From Candidatus Zixiibacteriota bacterium (GTDB lineage Bacteria; Zixibacteria; MSB-5A5; GN15; JACZUZ01), in assembly GCA_024280835.1 (NCBI GenBank), contig JAJRPJ010000012.1, positions 337,842 to 401,841 of the forward strand: 64,000 bases of DNA. Direction: 5' to 3'. Each line of letters begins with the position of its first letter. The stretch's first letter is position 1. Shown here piece after piece: positions 1-9,155 of this stretch. Both the position numbers and the translations under genes were made by a program. The notes below the pieces were generated by a model that was not told the origin of the DNA, did not search any database, and was given only the letters and a program-made list of their open reading frames with translations.

Positions 1-1816
1 CATAAGAACCAGTCGTCAAGACAATAGCCCCAGAGCCACCACTGGCCGTTGAGGAAACATCAATAGAGAACTTGCCAATCTCCGAATCAGCGTCAATTTT
101 CTTCTGAATTTCACGCACTATTTGGTCAAAACTGGTATATGTGCCTTGAGTAAGCAAAATCGAATTCGACTTCTTGCCACTGACCGTGAAAACAAGCTTG
201 TCATTGGTAGAGTCAATCACCAAAGCTGTAGTTGCAGGATCAGTAACCGAGGCGCCAGTCAATGTGCCTTTGGTGGCCGCCTGAGTTATATCGACTTCGT
301 AACCAGTGCCCGCCCGACTATCATTGCCAGCTGTCAAGAAACTAATCTCTGTTCTATCGGAAGTAATGTCATCCCCAAATAGTATCTTCAAAGCCGAATT
401 GTTATTCTTGACCGCATCATCAAAAAGTTTGCTATTAGCAATTCGTAACAAGCCTCGTGAATCAGAACGAATTCCGATTGTCGCCAGAGTATTAACTTTT
501 TGCGCTAAATCTTTCACAATCCCCGTAGCGGAAGAACGAATCCGCTGCTGCATATTGCGTAACAATCCTTCACTAATCAGAATACCACTACTCCCTGTAT
601 CCTGATTGTATGAGAACTGCGAATCAATCAACTTCATCGCATCGTTGTAAGCCGAGATAAAACCGTTGACACTCTGCTTAACACCAGCAACATCACGTTC
701 AGCATTAATTGTCACCGTGGCGCCAGCGGCTGTCACCTGCTTGGCTGTCAATTTCAGCCCAGGCAAAGCGCTATTAAACTCATTTGTGCTAGAGACAATC
801 TCAATCGGCGCCCCACCACCAGCCGTAGATCCAATAGTTAGCTTGGCATCCGTCGGTTTCTGCAAGATTGGCGCAAAAGTCGAAACAGTAAATGTATCAC
901 CTGCCACCAAATCCCCTGCGCTAAATGAAACCTTCAACCCGTCAGAGCCAGCGCCAGCCAAAGCCACTTCAACATCTGCCTGCGTCACAATAATCGAACC
1001 AGAATTAGTCCCATCGGTGTAATTAAGTGTGATAACATCCGTGCCAACAACCAGCGGGCCACTGCCGGCGACTGTGAAGGTATAAGTCTTATTTTCGCTT
1101 CCCGTGTACGAGGCCGTTCCGCCGAGTGAAACTTGCGATGAGGCCGTGGCCGAAAAACCTGTTGTCTCAGGAACATCAAAACTCGAAGAAACAAAATCAG
1201 GAATCCCACCACCAGCAAGAGAGCTTTGAGTAACGATTTTGTTACTCAAGCCCGTTGTATTGGCTGTCAAAATCAATCTAAATGCATTCTTATCTGTGCC
1301 ATCATTAACTATCGAAGCGGTAACTCCAGCATCAGCGTCATTGATCGCATCACGCAGCCCATCGAGAGAATTGTTGTTAGCCGTCAGCGTTACAGTGGTA
1401 AAACTCGCCTCACCAACTGAAAATTGGAAAGTCCCAGTCCCCAAAGTGTTATCAGCGGGATCGCTAAATCCTTGAGAAGCTAATTGCTGGTTACGCGCCA
1501 ATTGCGTCACCCGCACATCAAATGTCCCTGGAACTGCGCCATCAGCGCCAACAACTTCCAAACTATCAGTATCCGACGACGAAATAGTCATCTTATCAAA
1601 TGTCGAAGATTTCCCCAAAGCTCCCAACTGGGCTTGAACAGCCAAAAATCTAGCTTCAATCGCCTTATAGGCCGAAACCATATTGGTTTTCTCAGCTTGA
1701 CGTATCTCCAGCAGAGTCGCCGTACCTCTTTCGGCATTGATAATCGCTTCAACAATTGCGTTGGTATCCAACCCAGAGGCGATTCCAGTAATGCTATTTG
1801 CGCCTATTCCTTGCAT
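1..1816 (-). CDS. fliD: Flagellar hook-associated protein 2 / filament cap (partial, 3' end outside window)
   Basis: FliD caps the growing flagellar filament and directs flagellin folding outside the cell. The minus-strand frame opens with ATG at 1816 behind a GAAGG ribosome site and stays open to base 1 (about 605 residues, no stop). Its first residues, SITGIASGLDTNAIVEAIIN, are the classic FliD start, followed by QAEKTNMVSAYKAIEARF and a hook-IN type segment (ANNNSLDGLRDAINDA). A second such segment (TSFDQIVREIQKKIDADSEI) lies near the window edge, and INAERDVAGVKQSVNGFISAYN marks the FliD C-terminal domain. The two threonine/glycine-rich insertions make it longer than the enteric protein. 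It implies that further flagellar genes lie to the left. Confidence 0.93.
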   Translation of the reverse strand, partial: MQGIGANSITGIASGLDTNAIVEAIINAERGTATLLEIRQAEKTNMVSAYKAIEARFLAVQAQLGALGKSSTFDKMTISSSDTDSLEVVGADGAVPGTFDVRVTQLARNQQLASQGFSDPADNTLGTGTFQFSVGEASFTTVTLTANNNSLDGLRDAINDADAGVTASIVNDGTDKNAFRLILTANTTGLSNKIVTQSSLAGGGIPDFVSSSFDVPETTGFSATASSQVSLGGTASYTGSENKTYTFTVAGSGPLVVGTDVITLNYTDGTNSGSIIVTQADVEVALAGAGSDGLKVSFSAGDLVAGDTFTVSTFAPILQKPTDAKLTIGSTAGGGAPIEIVSSTNEFNSALPGLKLTAKQVTAAGATVTINAERDVAGVKQSVNGFISAYNDAMKLIDSQFSYNQDTGSSGILISEGLLRNMQQRIRSSATGIVKDLAQKVNTLATIGIRSDSRGLLRIANSKLFDDAVKNNNSALKILFGDDITSDRTEISFLTAGNDSRAGTGYEVDITQAATKGTLTGASVTDPATTALVIDSTNDKLVFTVSGKKSNSILLTQGTYTSFDQIVREIQKKIDADSEIGKFSIDVSSTASGGSGAIVLTTGSY

Positions 1817-2151
1817 AATTGACCTTCAATACATCAGCTTAACTGTTTATCTCACAATAAATTAACGTCGTGCTACCAAGAGAAGCTTCAAGCGAATCCC
1901 GCTTCAAGAAAGCTCTCTCGAAAACCCTACAGGAGCCGCAAAAGAACTCCCAAAGAAATAGCGCAACTTTTGCACAATCCCTCCTTTCTTGTATCGGCGT
2001 TTACTATAAGATATTTAGCAATAAGACATAGAGCTATGACCATAGCCCCATAGAGAAGAAAAGCAGGCAAACCACGAGCGACCTTAGATAGCCAAGAGGC
2101 GATTAAGGGAGTTGAGGGCTAGTCTCCTGTTACAATAAGTTAGCCAACGAA
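1817..2151. other. Intergenic region between the SIR2-like gene and fliD
   Basis: 335 bp without a convincing gene. It holds a short palindrome, GCTATG-AC-CATAGC, at about 2032-2045, and a CTCTCTCGAAAA-type stretch near 1911 that resembles the tandem TTC/GAA repeats found elsewhere in the window. I see no strong promoter and no U-tract terminator. Confidence 0.5.
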
Positions 2152-3354
2152 TTACTCAGAGACTAAATACTGCTTCAAATCGTCCCACCTACATTCTCTC
2201 AAATCGGCTTTGACAATCTCAAAACATTTTGTCTGTGTCAAACCTGCATCAAAAGTTTCGAAATCGAAATCCCTGATCCTATACTCAATGTCTTTTGGAC
2301 TCTTAGCTAGGACAATCATTTTGCCTGATGGCCTGCTGTCCATCCAACGATAGAGCAAACTGTTGATACCTCTGTCACGAAAACTGTACCCCATCACAAT
2401 TATTAGTTGAGAGCGCTTCAATACTCTATCGAAGTTGGTCAACACTTCCCAGAAAATGCCTTGAGTATATTCTGTGAACTTGTTAGTAGTGCCTGTTAGG
2501 AACATTGGATTTCTTGTTTTCACAAACTCGAGAAACTCGCTTGGATCACCTCGGTATATATTTACATCTGGAAAGAATTTTACTCTTTGCGACTTCTGCA
2601 CAAACCAATAAATAGAACCATGAAGATGTACGACTCTCGGCCTACCATCAGAATTTTCTAGCAAGCTTGGATCCCATACGTAATCTCCCGAGGAAGAAAG
2701 ATGGAATCCATCTTCGTAATCAACCTTACGGTTGTCCAACAATTGTTCCACTAATCTATCATGATTCAACGTAAAAACGCTGAGGTCATATTCGTCCACA
2801 GAATCGAATAGATCAGACACCACAGTTTTCATTTTTAGCTGTGGTTCGGTGGCCTTACGGCAAAGAGAACCACTTACAACAAATTCAATCACCTTCTTAA
2901 TGGAATCACCACACCAAATCAGGTCGCTTAGACCCTGACCTTCAAATGGCGTCATGCTTAGATTCAAGTCCTTGGCAACTCTTCTCATGAGTTCTCGGAG
3001 CCAAGGATTCTCGTACTGCCCAGTTCGCATCAATGAAAGTTCGTGTACAATGTAGTAAATCTGTTCATATGTTACTGGGCCACTCGCATTCATTGTGTTG
3101 TCTTTGTCGATTGTTGAAATAAGCTCGGCTAAAACCTTGCTGACTCCCCCCTTCGCACTTCTAACTCGTTGCGTATCTTCTTCAGGCAAGCCGTCTATGG
3201 GCACAAAAACCGATTCCGACGCTTGGTTCCTAAGCGCAGAAACAACTTTCTGAGTGATTTGAGCGGTGCTGTCGTACTCATAAATTTGAGAAGCTCCAGC
3301 TCCAAGTAGAAGTGTAATTTTCTTTTTTTTCACAGCATTCCCGTAGTTTATCAA
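2152..3354 (-). CDS. SIR2-like (SIR2_2 type) NAD-binding domain protein
   Basis: A 400-residue protein with a Rossmann-type glycine motif LLLGAGAS at residues 15-22. It also has FTLNHDRLVEQLL near residue 195 (conserved N and D), a HLHGS motif near 245 carrying the likely catalytic histidine, and MGYSFRDRGINSLL near 320. These are hallmarks of SIR2_2 proteins, many of which are NAD-consuming anti-phage effectors; the defence role here is inference. The frame starts at a TTG (3354) overlapping the ispA stop as TTGA, so translation may be coupled. A GTG at residue 8 is the alternative. It occupies the place where dxs often follows ispA. Codon use is less C-ending than in the neighbouring xse genes, which fits acquisition by transfer. 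Confidence 0.8.
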   Translation of the reverse strand: MINYGNAVKKKKITLLLGAGASQIYEYDSTAQITQKVVSALRNQASESVFVPIDGLPEEDTQRVRSAKGGVSKVLAELISTIDKDNTMNASGPVTYEQIYYIVHELSLMRTGQYENPWLRELMRRVAKDLNLSMTPFEGQGLSDLIWCGDSIKKVIEFVVSGSLCRKATEPQLKMKTVVSDLFDSVDEYDLSVFTLNHDRLVEQLLDNRKVDYEDGFHLSSSGDYVWDPSLLENSDGRPRVVHLHGSIYWFVQKSQRVKFFPDVNIYRGDPSEFLEFVKTRNPMFLTGTTNKFTEYTQGIFWEVLTNFDRVLKRSQLIIVMGYSFRDRGINSLLYRWMDSRPSGKMIVLAKSPKDIEYRIRDFDFETFDAGLTQTKCFEIVKADLRECRWDDLKQYLVSE

Positions 3355-4250
3355 CTCTCACGCTGAGAAATATACCGAGCCATCTCCGTCAATCTTCGCG
3401 TAGGGAATGAACAACCTTCGAGCGCCGCGATCGCTTCATCTATCAAAACCCCAGCAATACGATGCGACTCATCCAAACCAACCGCCGCAGGATATGTCGC
3501 CTTACAATTCTTCTCATCAGAACCAACCTCTTTGCCCAGCTTATCCTGATCACCTTCAATATCGAGAATGTCATCAACAATCTGAAAAGCCAAACCAAGC
3601 TTAGCCCCATAAACAGTCAGCGATTCCATACACTGATCCTTAGCGCCTGCCAGTATCCCACCAAAACGCAATGAACAACGAATCAAAGCCGCAGTCTTCC
3701 TCGTATGAATAAATTCAATCTCATCAGCAGTCACTGCGCGACCTTCGGCCTCCATATCGGCAACCTGCCCGCCAATCATCCCCAGCGAACCCGTAGCAAC
3801 CGCCAACTCATGTACCAACTCAATCTTGCCACTCCGCGCCGTCCACTGAAAAGCCAAGTCATGCAGCGCATCACCAGCTAACACCGCAATCCCCTCGTTG
3901 AACTTTTTATGCACCGTCGGCAAACCTCTCCGCAAATCATCATTGTCCATACAAGGCAAATCATCATGAATCAGCGAATACGTATGCAACAACTCCAGCG
4001 CACACATCGGCGGCAAAGCCGCATCCAAATCCGTACCACCCAGCGCCTCATAAGCCGTCAAAGCCAAAATCGGACGCACACGTTGAGCGCGAGCTAGCGC
4101 CGAATAACGTATCGCCTCATGCAACTCACGAGGATGCTCACTAACTGACGGCAACAGTCGGTCAATTTCATCGTCGATGACCTGACGTTTCTCCGTCAAA
4201 TACTCTTGAAAATCAATCTCTGGTTCGGCCAACTTAACACCCTCATTCAT
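3351..4250 (-). CDS. ispA: Polyprenyl (farnesyl/geranylgeranyl) diphosphate synthase
   Basis: Condenses isopentenyl diphosphate with allylic diphosphates to make C15-C20 prenyl diphosphates for undecaprenol, quinones and other isoprenoids in the cytoplasm. The first aspartate-rich motif DDLPCMDNDDLRRGLPTVHK lies near residue 95, with the two-residue insertion typical of bacterial farnesyl-type synthases. The second motif, DDILDIEGD, is near 232, and GQVADMEAEGR lies between them. The 299-residue length is usual for the family. Its ATG overlaps the end of xseB by 8 bp and its stop overlaps the SIR2-like start, so xseA-xseB-ispA-SIR2 looks like one transcript. Product chain length cannot be decided by eye. 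Confidence 0.93.
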   Translation of the reverse strand: MNEGVKLAEPEIDFQEYLTEKRQVIDDEIDRLLPSVSEHPRELHEAIRYSALARAQRVRPILALTAYEALGGTDLDAALPPMCALELLHTYSLIHDDLPCMDNDDLRRGLPTVHKKFNEGIAVLAGDALHDLAFQWTARSGKIELVHELAVATGSLGMIGGQVADMEAEGRAVTADEIEFIHTRKTAALIRCSLRFGGILAGAKDQCMESLTVYGAKLGLAFQIVDDILDIEGDQDKLGKEVGSDEKNCKATYPAAVGLDESHRIAGVLIDEAIAALEGCSFPTRRLTEMARYISQRES

Positions 4251-4500
4251 CGCTCTGGAAATCCTTCTCTACCATCTCGCCGTTTTCTTCAAGCAAAACC
4301 TTAATTTTCTTCTCGGCCTGCCCCAACTTTTCACGACAAAACTTTGCGTTCTGCATGCCCTCAGTATAAAGCCCAATCGCCGCATCAAGTGTCGGCTCAC
4401 CCTCTTCAAGCTCTTCGCTAATTTGCCGCAAACGCCGCAATGAATCTTCGAAATTCATATCCTTTGCAGCGCTATCTGCCTTAGTCTTTTTCGTAGCCAT
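4243..4500 (-). CDS. xseB: Exodeoxyribonuclease VII small subunit
   Basis: Small helical subunit that binds the long C-terminal helix of XseA to form exonuclease VII, which degrades single-stranded DNA. The core MNFEDSLRRLRQISEELEEGE followed by LDAAIGLYTEGMQ is the standard XseB pattern. The frame could begin upstream at 4527, inside xseA. I prefer the ATG at 4500 because AGGAACGAGAAG directly precedes it and it falls just after the xseA stop. That gives 85 residues, close to the family norm. The short lysine-rich N-terminus (MATKKTKADSAAK) is a lineage-specific addition. Confidence 0.92.
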   Translation of the reverse strand: MATKKTKADSAAKDMNFEDSLRRLRQISEELEEGEPTLDAAIGLYTEGMQNAKFCREKLGQAEKKIKVLLEENGEMVEKDFQSDE

Positions 4501-4510
4501 CTTCTCGTTC

Positions 4511-5794
4511 CTACTCGGCAGAGCCAAAGTGTCTCTCAGAAATAGAAATCACTTTAGTCCGCGCCAATCCTTTATCAAATATAACTTCGATTTCATCATC
4601 CTTGCGCAATTGTGCTGCATCACGAATCACATCGCCAGAGTCCAAACTCTCAACGACGCTTGCTCGCGCAACAGCATAACCACGCGAAAGCGTCTTCAGT
4701 GGAGAAAGTCCATCCAACCGCTGCGCCAACATTACCAGCGCATTCTGCTTGACCCGCAAACTATTCACAGAAGCCAAAGCAAACCTCCGCGACTGATGAT
4801 CCAATTCCTGCTCACGCCTCTGCACAATCTGATAAGGGTCCGCAAACACCCCGCGGCTCAAAAGCTCCGACAGTTCATCCCGACCATCAGCCACCAAACC
4901 CTGCAATGACTCAGCCATCTCATCGACAACATCCGCCACACCATCCCGCACCCGTGCCGCTTCCCAAGCCACAATCTCCGCCGCAGCGCTCGGGGTCGGA
5001 GCGCGATAATCCGACACAAAATCCGCCAGAGTCCAATCAATCTCATGACCCACCCCAGTCACAACTGGCTTTGCCGAACGCTCAATCGCCCGCACAACAG
5101 TCTCAGTGTTAAAACGCCACAAATCCTCAAGCGACCCACCACCGCGACCAGTAATTATCAAATCCACATCCGAGCGTGTATTGAAATAATCAATCCCTCT
5201 CTCAATCTCAAACTCCGCCCCCTTGCCCTGCACTGCCGCAGGATAAATAATCAACTTTTGCAAAGGATTGCGCCGTGTGAATACATTTATCATATCTCGA
5301 ATAGCCGCGCTACTCGGCGACGTCACAATTCCAATTGTCAGTGGATAGGCAGGTAATCGTTGTTTGCGTTCATCAGAGAAAACACCCTCTGTCTCAAGTC
5401 GCTCATACAACTGCCGAAAAGCAACTTCCAACTCCCCAACACCCAGCGGCTCAATCCTGCGGATATTCAATTGATACTGTCCGCGTGGCTCATATAGCGC
5501 CAGCGACCCAAATGCCCGAATCTTCATCCCCGCTTCAAGCTTAAACTTCAAAGATGTAGCGTTAGCTTTCCACATCACCGCGCTAATCGTCGCGCCTGCA
5601 TCTTTCAAAGAAAAATAATGATGCCCCGAAGGCCCATAGAGTTTGTAATTGGAAATCTCCCCCTCAACAATCACCTGAGAGAAATTATCCTCCAGCACAC
5701 CCTTAATAATCCGAGTAATCTCACTAACACTAAAAACACGCGGTTCAGACCTGTCAAACATATCTGCTTCATTATGAGAATAAGAATCGTTCAT
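4511..5794 (-). CDS. xseA: Exodeoxyribonuclease VII large subunit
   Basis: Catalytic subunit of exonuclease VII. The N-terminal OB fold is visible as FSVSEITRIIKGVLEDNF, VIVEGEISNYK and GHHYFSLKDAGATI. The catalytic region contains GIVTSPSSAAIRDM, DLIITGRGGGSLEDLW and VTGVGHEIDWTLADFVSD, with the conserved histidine and aspartates. A helical stretch and the SRGYAVAR ending (near residue 380) close the protein. At about 427 residues it is a normal length. A TTG at 5815 would add seven residues rich in Gly and Tyr. The ATG at 5794 is the more credible start, though no strong ribosome site is present. It leads the xseA-xseB-ispA-SIR2 unit. Confidence 0.94.
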   Translation of the reverse strand: MNDSYSHNEADMFDRSEPRVFSVSEITRIIKGVLEDNFSQVIVEGEISNYKLYGPSGHHYFSLKDAGATISAVMWKANATSLKFKLEAGMKIRAFGSLALYEPRGQYQLNIRRIEPLGVGELEVAFRQLYERLETEGVFSDERKQRLPAYPLTIGIVTSPSSAAIRDMINVFTRRNPLQKLIIYPAAVQGKGAEFEIERGIDYFNTRSDVDLIITGRGGGSLEDLWRFNTETVVRAIERSAKPVVTGVGHEIDWTLADFVSDYRAPTPSAAAEIVAWEAARVRDGVADVVDEMAESLQGLVADGRDELSELLSRGVFADPYQIVQRREQELDHQSRRFALASVNSLRVKQNALVMLAQRLDGLSPLKTLSRGYAVARASVVESLDSGDVIRDAAQLRKDDEIEVIFDKGLARTKVISISERHFGSAE

Positions 5795-6054
5795 AACCCC
5801 ATAATACCCCCCCAATCACCCAACGGCAACCATTACTCCAGCAAATGTCATCACAACCAAACCACAACAATCCCCCACGATTCATAGAACCCAATAATGC
5901 GTTTAGATTTCATGGCGCCGTTGACAACAATATGTTATTCTTTGGTTTCTTAGGGCATCTTGCAGAGAACAAGCTACCGACTCCTGTAAAAGTCCTATTC
6001 AATGAAGCGTATCAAAACAGAACAGCTCTCTATTAGTGATTTTGGAGGACAGAT

Positions 6055-6696
6055 TTGAGGAAATACTTTGCCTTAGCGCTTTTGGCTAGTTGCCTACTGC
6101 TTAGTTCCTGCCTTTATGCTTGGAATTATCAAATGTTACCTAGTGAGAATTATGAACAACCGGATCTTAAAGGCTGGATATTTATTCCAGATTTCCAACA
6201 TACAAAGAACATAAAGCATGGTGATGACTCAGTGCTAGCCAGAGCGCAACATTTTGATGTTAGTTTAGAATTTGAATATCCCAACAAGAAGGAATCTCAA
6301 AAAATATATGATGTTGATGTTGAGAGAGTAAGTGTCAAATACTTCGATTTGGACGTAGTCAAGACTCTATCAGTTAGCAATAGTTATTATTATAGCTCGT
6401 GGGGAAGCGATGAGATGAAAAAGAAGATTCGTCTTATGGCAGACAACCCCACAAGCAAAAGTGATTTAGGTAGGCGAACTCTCTTCATTCCGCTAGAAGT
6501 GGATTCCGTCCTCCTTACATTTGATGCTGTACTGAGAGAAGGCAAATATGTTAAGAAGATAAGTAAAAATCTCAAGTTAGAGATGGATAATGTCGTAGTC
6601 TTCGATAATGTAGAATCAATCATAGTTCCAATGTCTATGATATTACATAAGAAAACCACAAAAGATGCCTATCTTGAATTATCTCAGGGTCATTGA
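6055..6696 (+). CDS. Lipoprotein of unknown function, tandem copy 1
   Basis: 213 residues starting at TTG 6055, placed by the GGAGGA ribosome site at 6044-6049. A short basic start and hydrophobic stretch end in the lipobox LLSSC, so the protein is probably lipidated at Cys19. The mature part is mixed beta/alpha with no motif I recognise. It is a clear paralogue of the next gene: both have the same length, and they share YEQPDLKGWI, YDV-VE, LSVSNSYYYSS, GRRTLFIPLEVDSVLL and FDAVL-GKY-KKIS. Base use is richer in A and T than the nearby housekeeping genes. It may be surface- or periplasm-exposed, but no function can be proposed. Confidence 0.82.
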   Translation: MRKYFALALLASCLLLSSCLYAWNYQMLPSENYEQPDLKGWIFIPDFQHTKNIKHGDDSVLARAQHFDVSLEFEYPNKKESQKIYDVDVERVSVKYFDLDVVKTLSVSNSYYYSSWGSDEMKKKIRLMADNPTSKSDLGRRTLFIPLEVDSVLLTFDAVLREGKYVKKISKNLKLEMDNVVVFDNVESIIVPMSMILHKKTTKDAYLELSQGH

Positions 6697-6791
6697 CATC
6701 ATTCTGATAGGGTTGCAAAAAACGGCACATTAAATCAAGTAACATAACAGCCAATACATAACAATTATTCGCTGTTAATTGGAGAAATGAA

Positions 6792-7433
6792 TTGAAGAAA
6801 TTTATTGCACTAGCGTTATTAGTGAGTAGTGTCGGACTCATTTCTTGTTCGTATATCTGGACTTACAATTTCTTACCTGACGAGAGTTATGAGCAGCCAG
6901 ATCTAAAAGGATGGATACTTACTCCAGATATAGAAAACGTCGTGCGAGTAGGCCGTGGAGAAGACTCACTTCTTGCAAGAAAGCAAAGATTTGTATTTGA
7001 TTTAGGGTTCGAACTTCCTAATAAGAAAAAGGTTGAAAATCTATATGACGTCACCGTTGAAGGAGCGAGCATCAGATTCTTTGACCTAGATATAGACAAA
7101 GCCCTATCTGTCAGTAATAGCTACTACTATAGCTCACCGAGCGACAAGGAGATGAATAAGTCAATTGATCTCGTTCCCGCTGACCCAGCATTCAAAACCA
7201 AGATAGGCAGGCGGACTCTATTTATTCCCTTGGAAGTGGATTCAGTGCTTCTAAGTTTTGACGCTGTGCTTAAACCAGGTAAATACACTAAGAAGATCAG
7301 TCAAGGTCTTAAGTTAATAATGGATAGCATCAGAGTCTACGAAAACATGAAACCCTTACGAGTTCCTGTTTCTATGGTCTTATATAAGAAAAGTACCAAA
7401 TCGGGTGTCATTGCGTTAATCCCAGATCACTAG
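6792..7433 (+). CDS. Lipoprotein of unknown function, tandem copy 2
   Basis: Second 213-residue member of the tandem pair, starting at TTG 6792 after GGAGA at 6781. The signal peptide ends in the lipobox VGLISC. Alignment by eye with copy 1 shows shared blocks over the full length (DESYEQPDLKGWI, LSVSNSYYYSS, GRRTLFIPLEVDSVLLSFDAVL) and no gaps of note. Synonymous differences are numerous, so the duplication is not recent. The two copies are 95 bp apart on the same strand and probably co-transcribed. No enzymatic motif is visible. The lipoprotein at 49648 has a loosely similar layout, but I cannot establish homology. Confidence 0.82.
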   Translation: MKKFIALALLVSSVGLISCSYIWTYNFLPDESYEQPDLKGWILTPDIENVVRVGRGEDSLLARKQRFVFDLGFELPNKKKVENLYDVTVEGASIRFFDLDIDKALSVSNSYYYSSPSDKEMNKSIDLVPADPAFKTKIGRRTLFIPLEVDSVLLSFDAVLKPGKYTKKISQGLKLIMDSIRVYENMKPLRVPVSMVLYKKSTKSGVIALIPDH

Positions 7434-7485
7434 CCAACAATCGGAAAAGGGTTGGAGGAATTGACTTTTCAGTTATATTGATTGT

Positions 7486-9027
7486 ATGAGTAGACTACTA
7501 ACATTTGCGGGTTTTTTCATTTTAACACTGAATTCAACCATTTTGGGCCAACCCTCCTCCAACTGGCCGATGTTCCAATATGACGCCCAGCACAGCGGCT
7601 ACAACGACAAAGATATCATCACTCCTCCATTGCTCCTGCTGTGGTCTTCTCGCATCTGCCCAGAGTGCCCAGTTGAGCCTGTGTCAGTATATGAAGACTT
7701 TGTTCTTGCGGCTCATTCGAACTTAGGCAACATTATCGACTCACTGGGTCTTTTTTGTCTGAACATCAATTCTGGATCAAGAATATGGTCTCATCGATTC
7801 CTGAGATTTGATGACTTGCTTAATGTAGATCAACCGTCAATCCACGACAACCTTGTTTATCACATGGAAAATATAGGCAACAGGAGTCGTATTGCAGCGT
7901 ATGACATTTTTTCCGGAATAAATGTTAAGAACATTACCTATAGCGCTCAAAATGATGATCAGTTGGGTTCTATAATTTACAACGACCATCTACTATTTCC
8001 TGCGGGCATAAGTAATGGCCTTGCGAATATTTTTCTGCCTACTGATTCAGTGTTGTGGTTCAAATCACTATACCAGAGCGACGACTGGTCTCCTTCTGTA
8101 CACAAGGACACAGTCTACACTTGGCTAGGTGGTGGGCTTCAAGGTCATGATTTCTATACTGGAGCTCAACTATGGTGGGTTCTGCCAAAATTAGGTCTCT
8201 CTGGCAGACTTGGAGACTCGTCTCTGCCAGCGCCAAGACGAACCCTTGCTTCTAGTTCTTTCACTAAAGAATCTCCTGCTGTAATCGACACTTCATTAAT
8301 GGTAGCATACTTAACCGACTACGGTGAACTTTATGGAGTTGACCTCAGGACATTGGAAGTATTATGGGAATACAACGACAAGGCGAACAATTACAATGAT
8401 AGCATAACAATCGTTTCGCCAGCTACTTATGGTGGCGTGGTTTATACTTATTTTGATAAGTTCTTTGTCGCATTGGACGGACTAAGCGGCGAAGTGCTCT
8501 GGAGGCATGAACTTGATACGGTTTCTGAGTTTCACCCAGTTATTGCCAATGGATATGTGTTCGCCAGCACTTTTAGGACGACTTATGCATTTGATATTGA
8601 GAGCCATGAAATGGTCTGGAGCTACCCTGTAAGTGGCTTTCTCTCCATCGCGAACAATCAACTTTTCGTAGCATCTTCTACAGGCGAGATTCATGCTTTC
8701 GGAAGACTGGTGACATCAACTGAACCAGAAGATAATGACAACTTGCCGCATAATTATTCCTTGAATCAGAATTATCCGAACCCATTTAATCCCTCAACAA
8801 ACATTGAGTTTTCTATCCCGTCGAAGAGTGATGTCACTATCGATATTTATAATATTGCTGGACAAAAAGTAAGAACCTTAACAAGACAGCAACTCTCGGC
8901 TGGCAATTATGCAATAACGTGGGATTCAAGAGATGATCATGGAAATCTATTATCGACAGGCGTCTATATTTACAAATTAGTCGCAGGCGATGTGACCTTA
9001 AAGAAAAAAATGATCCTCCTTAAGTAG
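7486..9027 (+). CDS. Exported PQQ-like beta-propeller protein with C-terminal FlgD/T9SS-like sorting domain
   Basis: 513 residues with an N-terminal signal peptide ending near ILGQ. The body has repeated blades of the PQQ/quinoprotein type: NWPMFQYDAQHSGYN at the start, then GELYGVDLRTLEVLWEY, FFVALDGLSGEVLWRHELD and TTYAFDIESHEMVWSY. The last ~85 residues begin NYSLNQNYPNPFNPSTNIEF, continue IDIYNIAGQKVRTL and GVYIYKL, and end KKKMILLK. This is the FlgD-Ig/type-A sorting-like tail known from Bacteroidetes-Chlorobi and neighbouring phyla. It is probably secreted or surface attached. No enzyme residues are evident, so a binding or structural role is likely. No ribosome site lies close to the ATG. 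The large protein at 59404 uses the same blade type with a dockerin end instead. Confidence 0.88.
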   Translation: MSRLLTFAGFFILTLNSTILGQPSSNWPMFQYDAQHSGYNDKDIITPPLLLLWSSRICPECPVEPVSVYEDFVLAAHSNLGNIIDSLGLFCLNINSGSRIWSHRFLRFDDLLNVDQPSIHDNLVYHMENIGNRSRIAAYDIFSGINVKNITYSAQNDDQLGSIIYNDHLLFPAGISNGLANIFLPTDSVLWFKSLYQSDDWSPSVHKDTVYTWLGGGLQGHDFYTGAQLWWVLPKLGLSGRLGDSSLPAPRRTLASSSFTKESPAVIDTSLMVAYLTDYGELYGVDLRTLEVLWEYNDKANNYNDSITIVSPATYGGVVYTYFDKFFVALDGLSGEVLWRHELDTVSEFHPVIANGYVFASTFRTTYAFDIESHEMVWSYPVSGFLSIANNQLFVASSTGEIHAFGRLVTSTEPEDNDNLPHNYSLNQNYPNPFNPSTNIEFSIPSKSDVTIDIYNIAGQKVRTLTRQQLSAGNYAITWDSRDDHGNLLSTGVYIYKLVAGDVTLKKKMILLK

Positions 9028-9155
9028 TTGTCTTCCAGTATCGTAGGCCGAAACCCTTACAGTTTCGACTTCCCCGCTCCATCTCCCCACAAAAAAAGGC
9101 AGGCAGCGCATGGATTGCTCCAAACACTGCCCACCTCGACTCACAGGTACTTAAT

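Noticed and set aside
5845..6036. Plus-strand frame of 63 codons before the tandem lipoproteins
   Set aside because: No ribosome site and starts inside xseA's upstream region; a phrase such as LFFGFLGHLAENKLPTPVKV is curious, but nothing supports expression.
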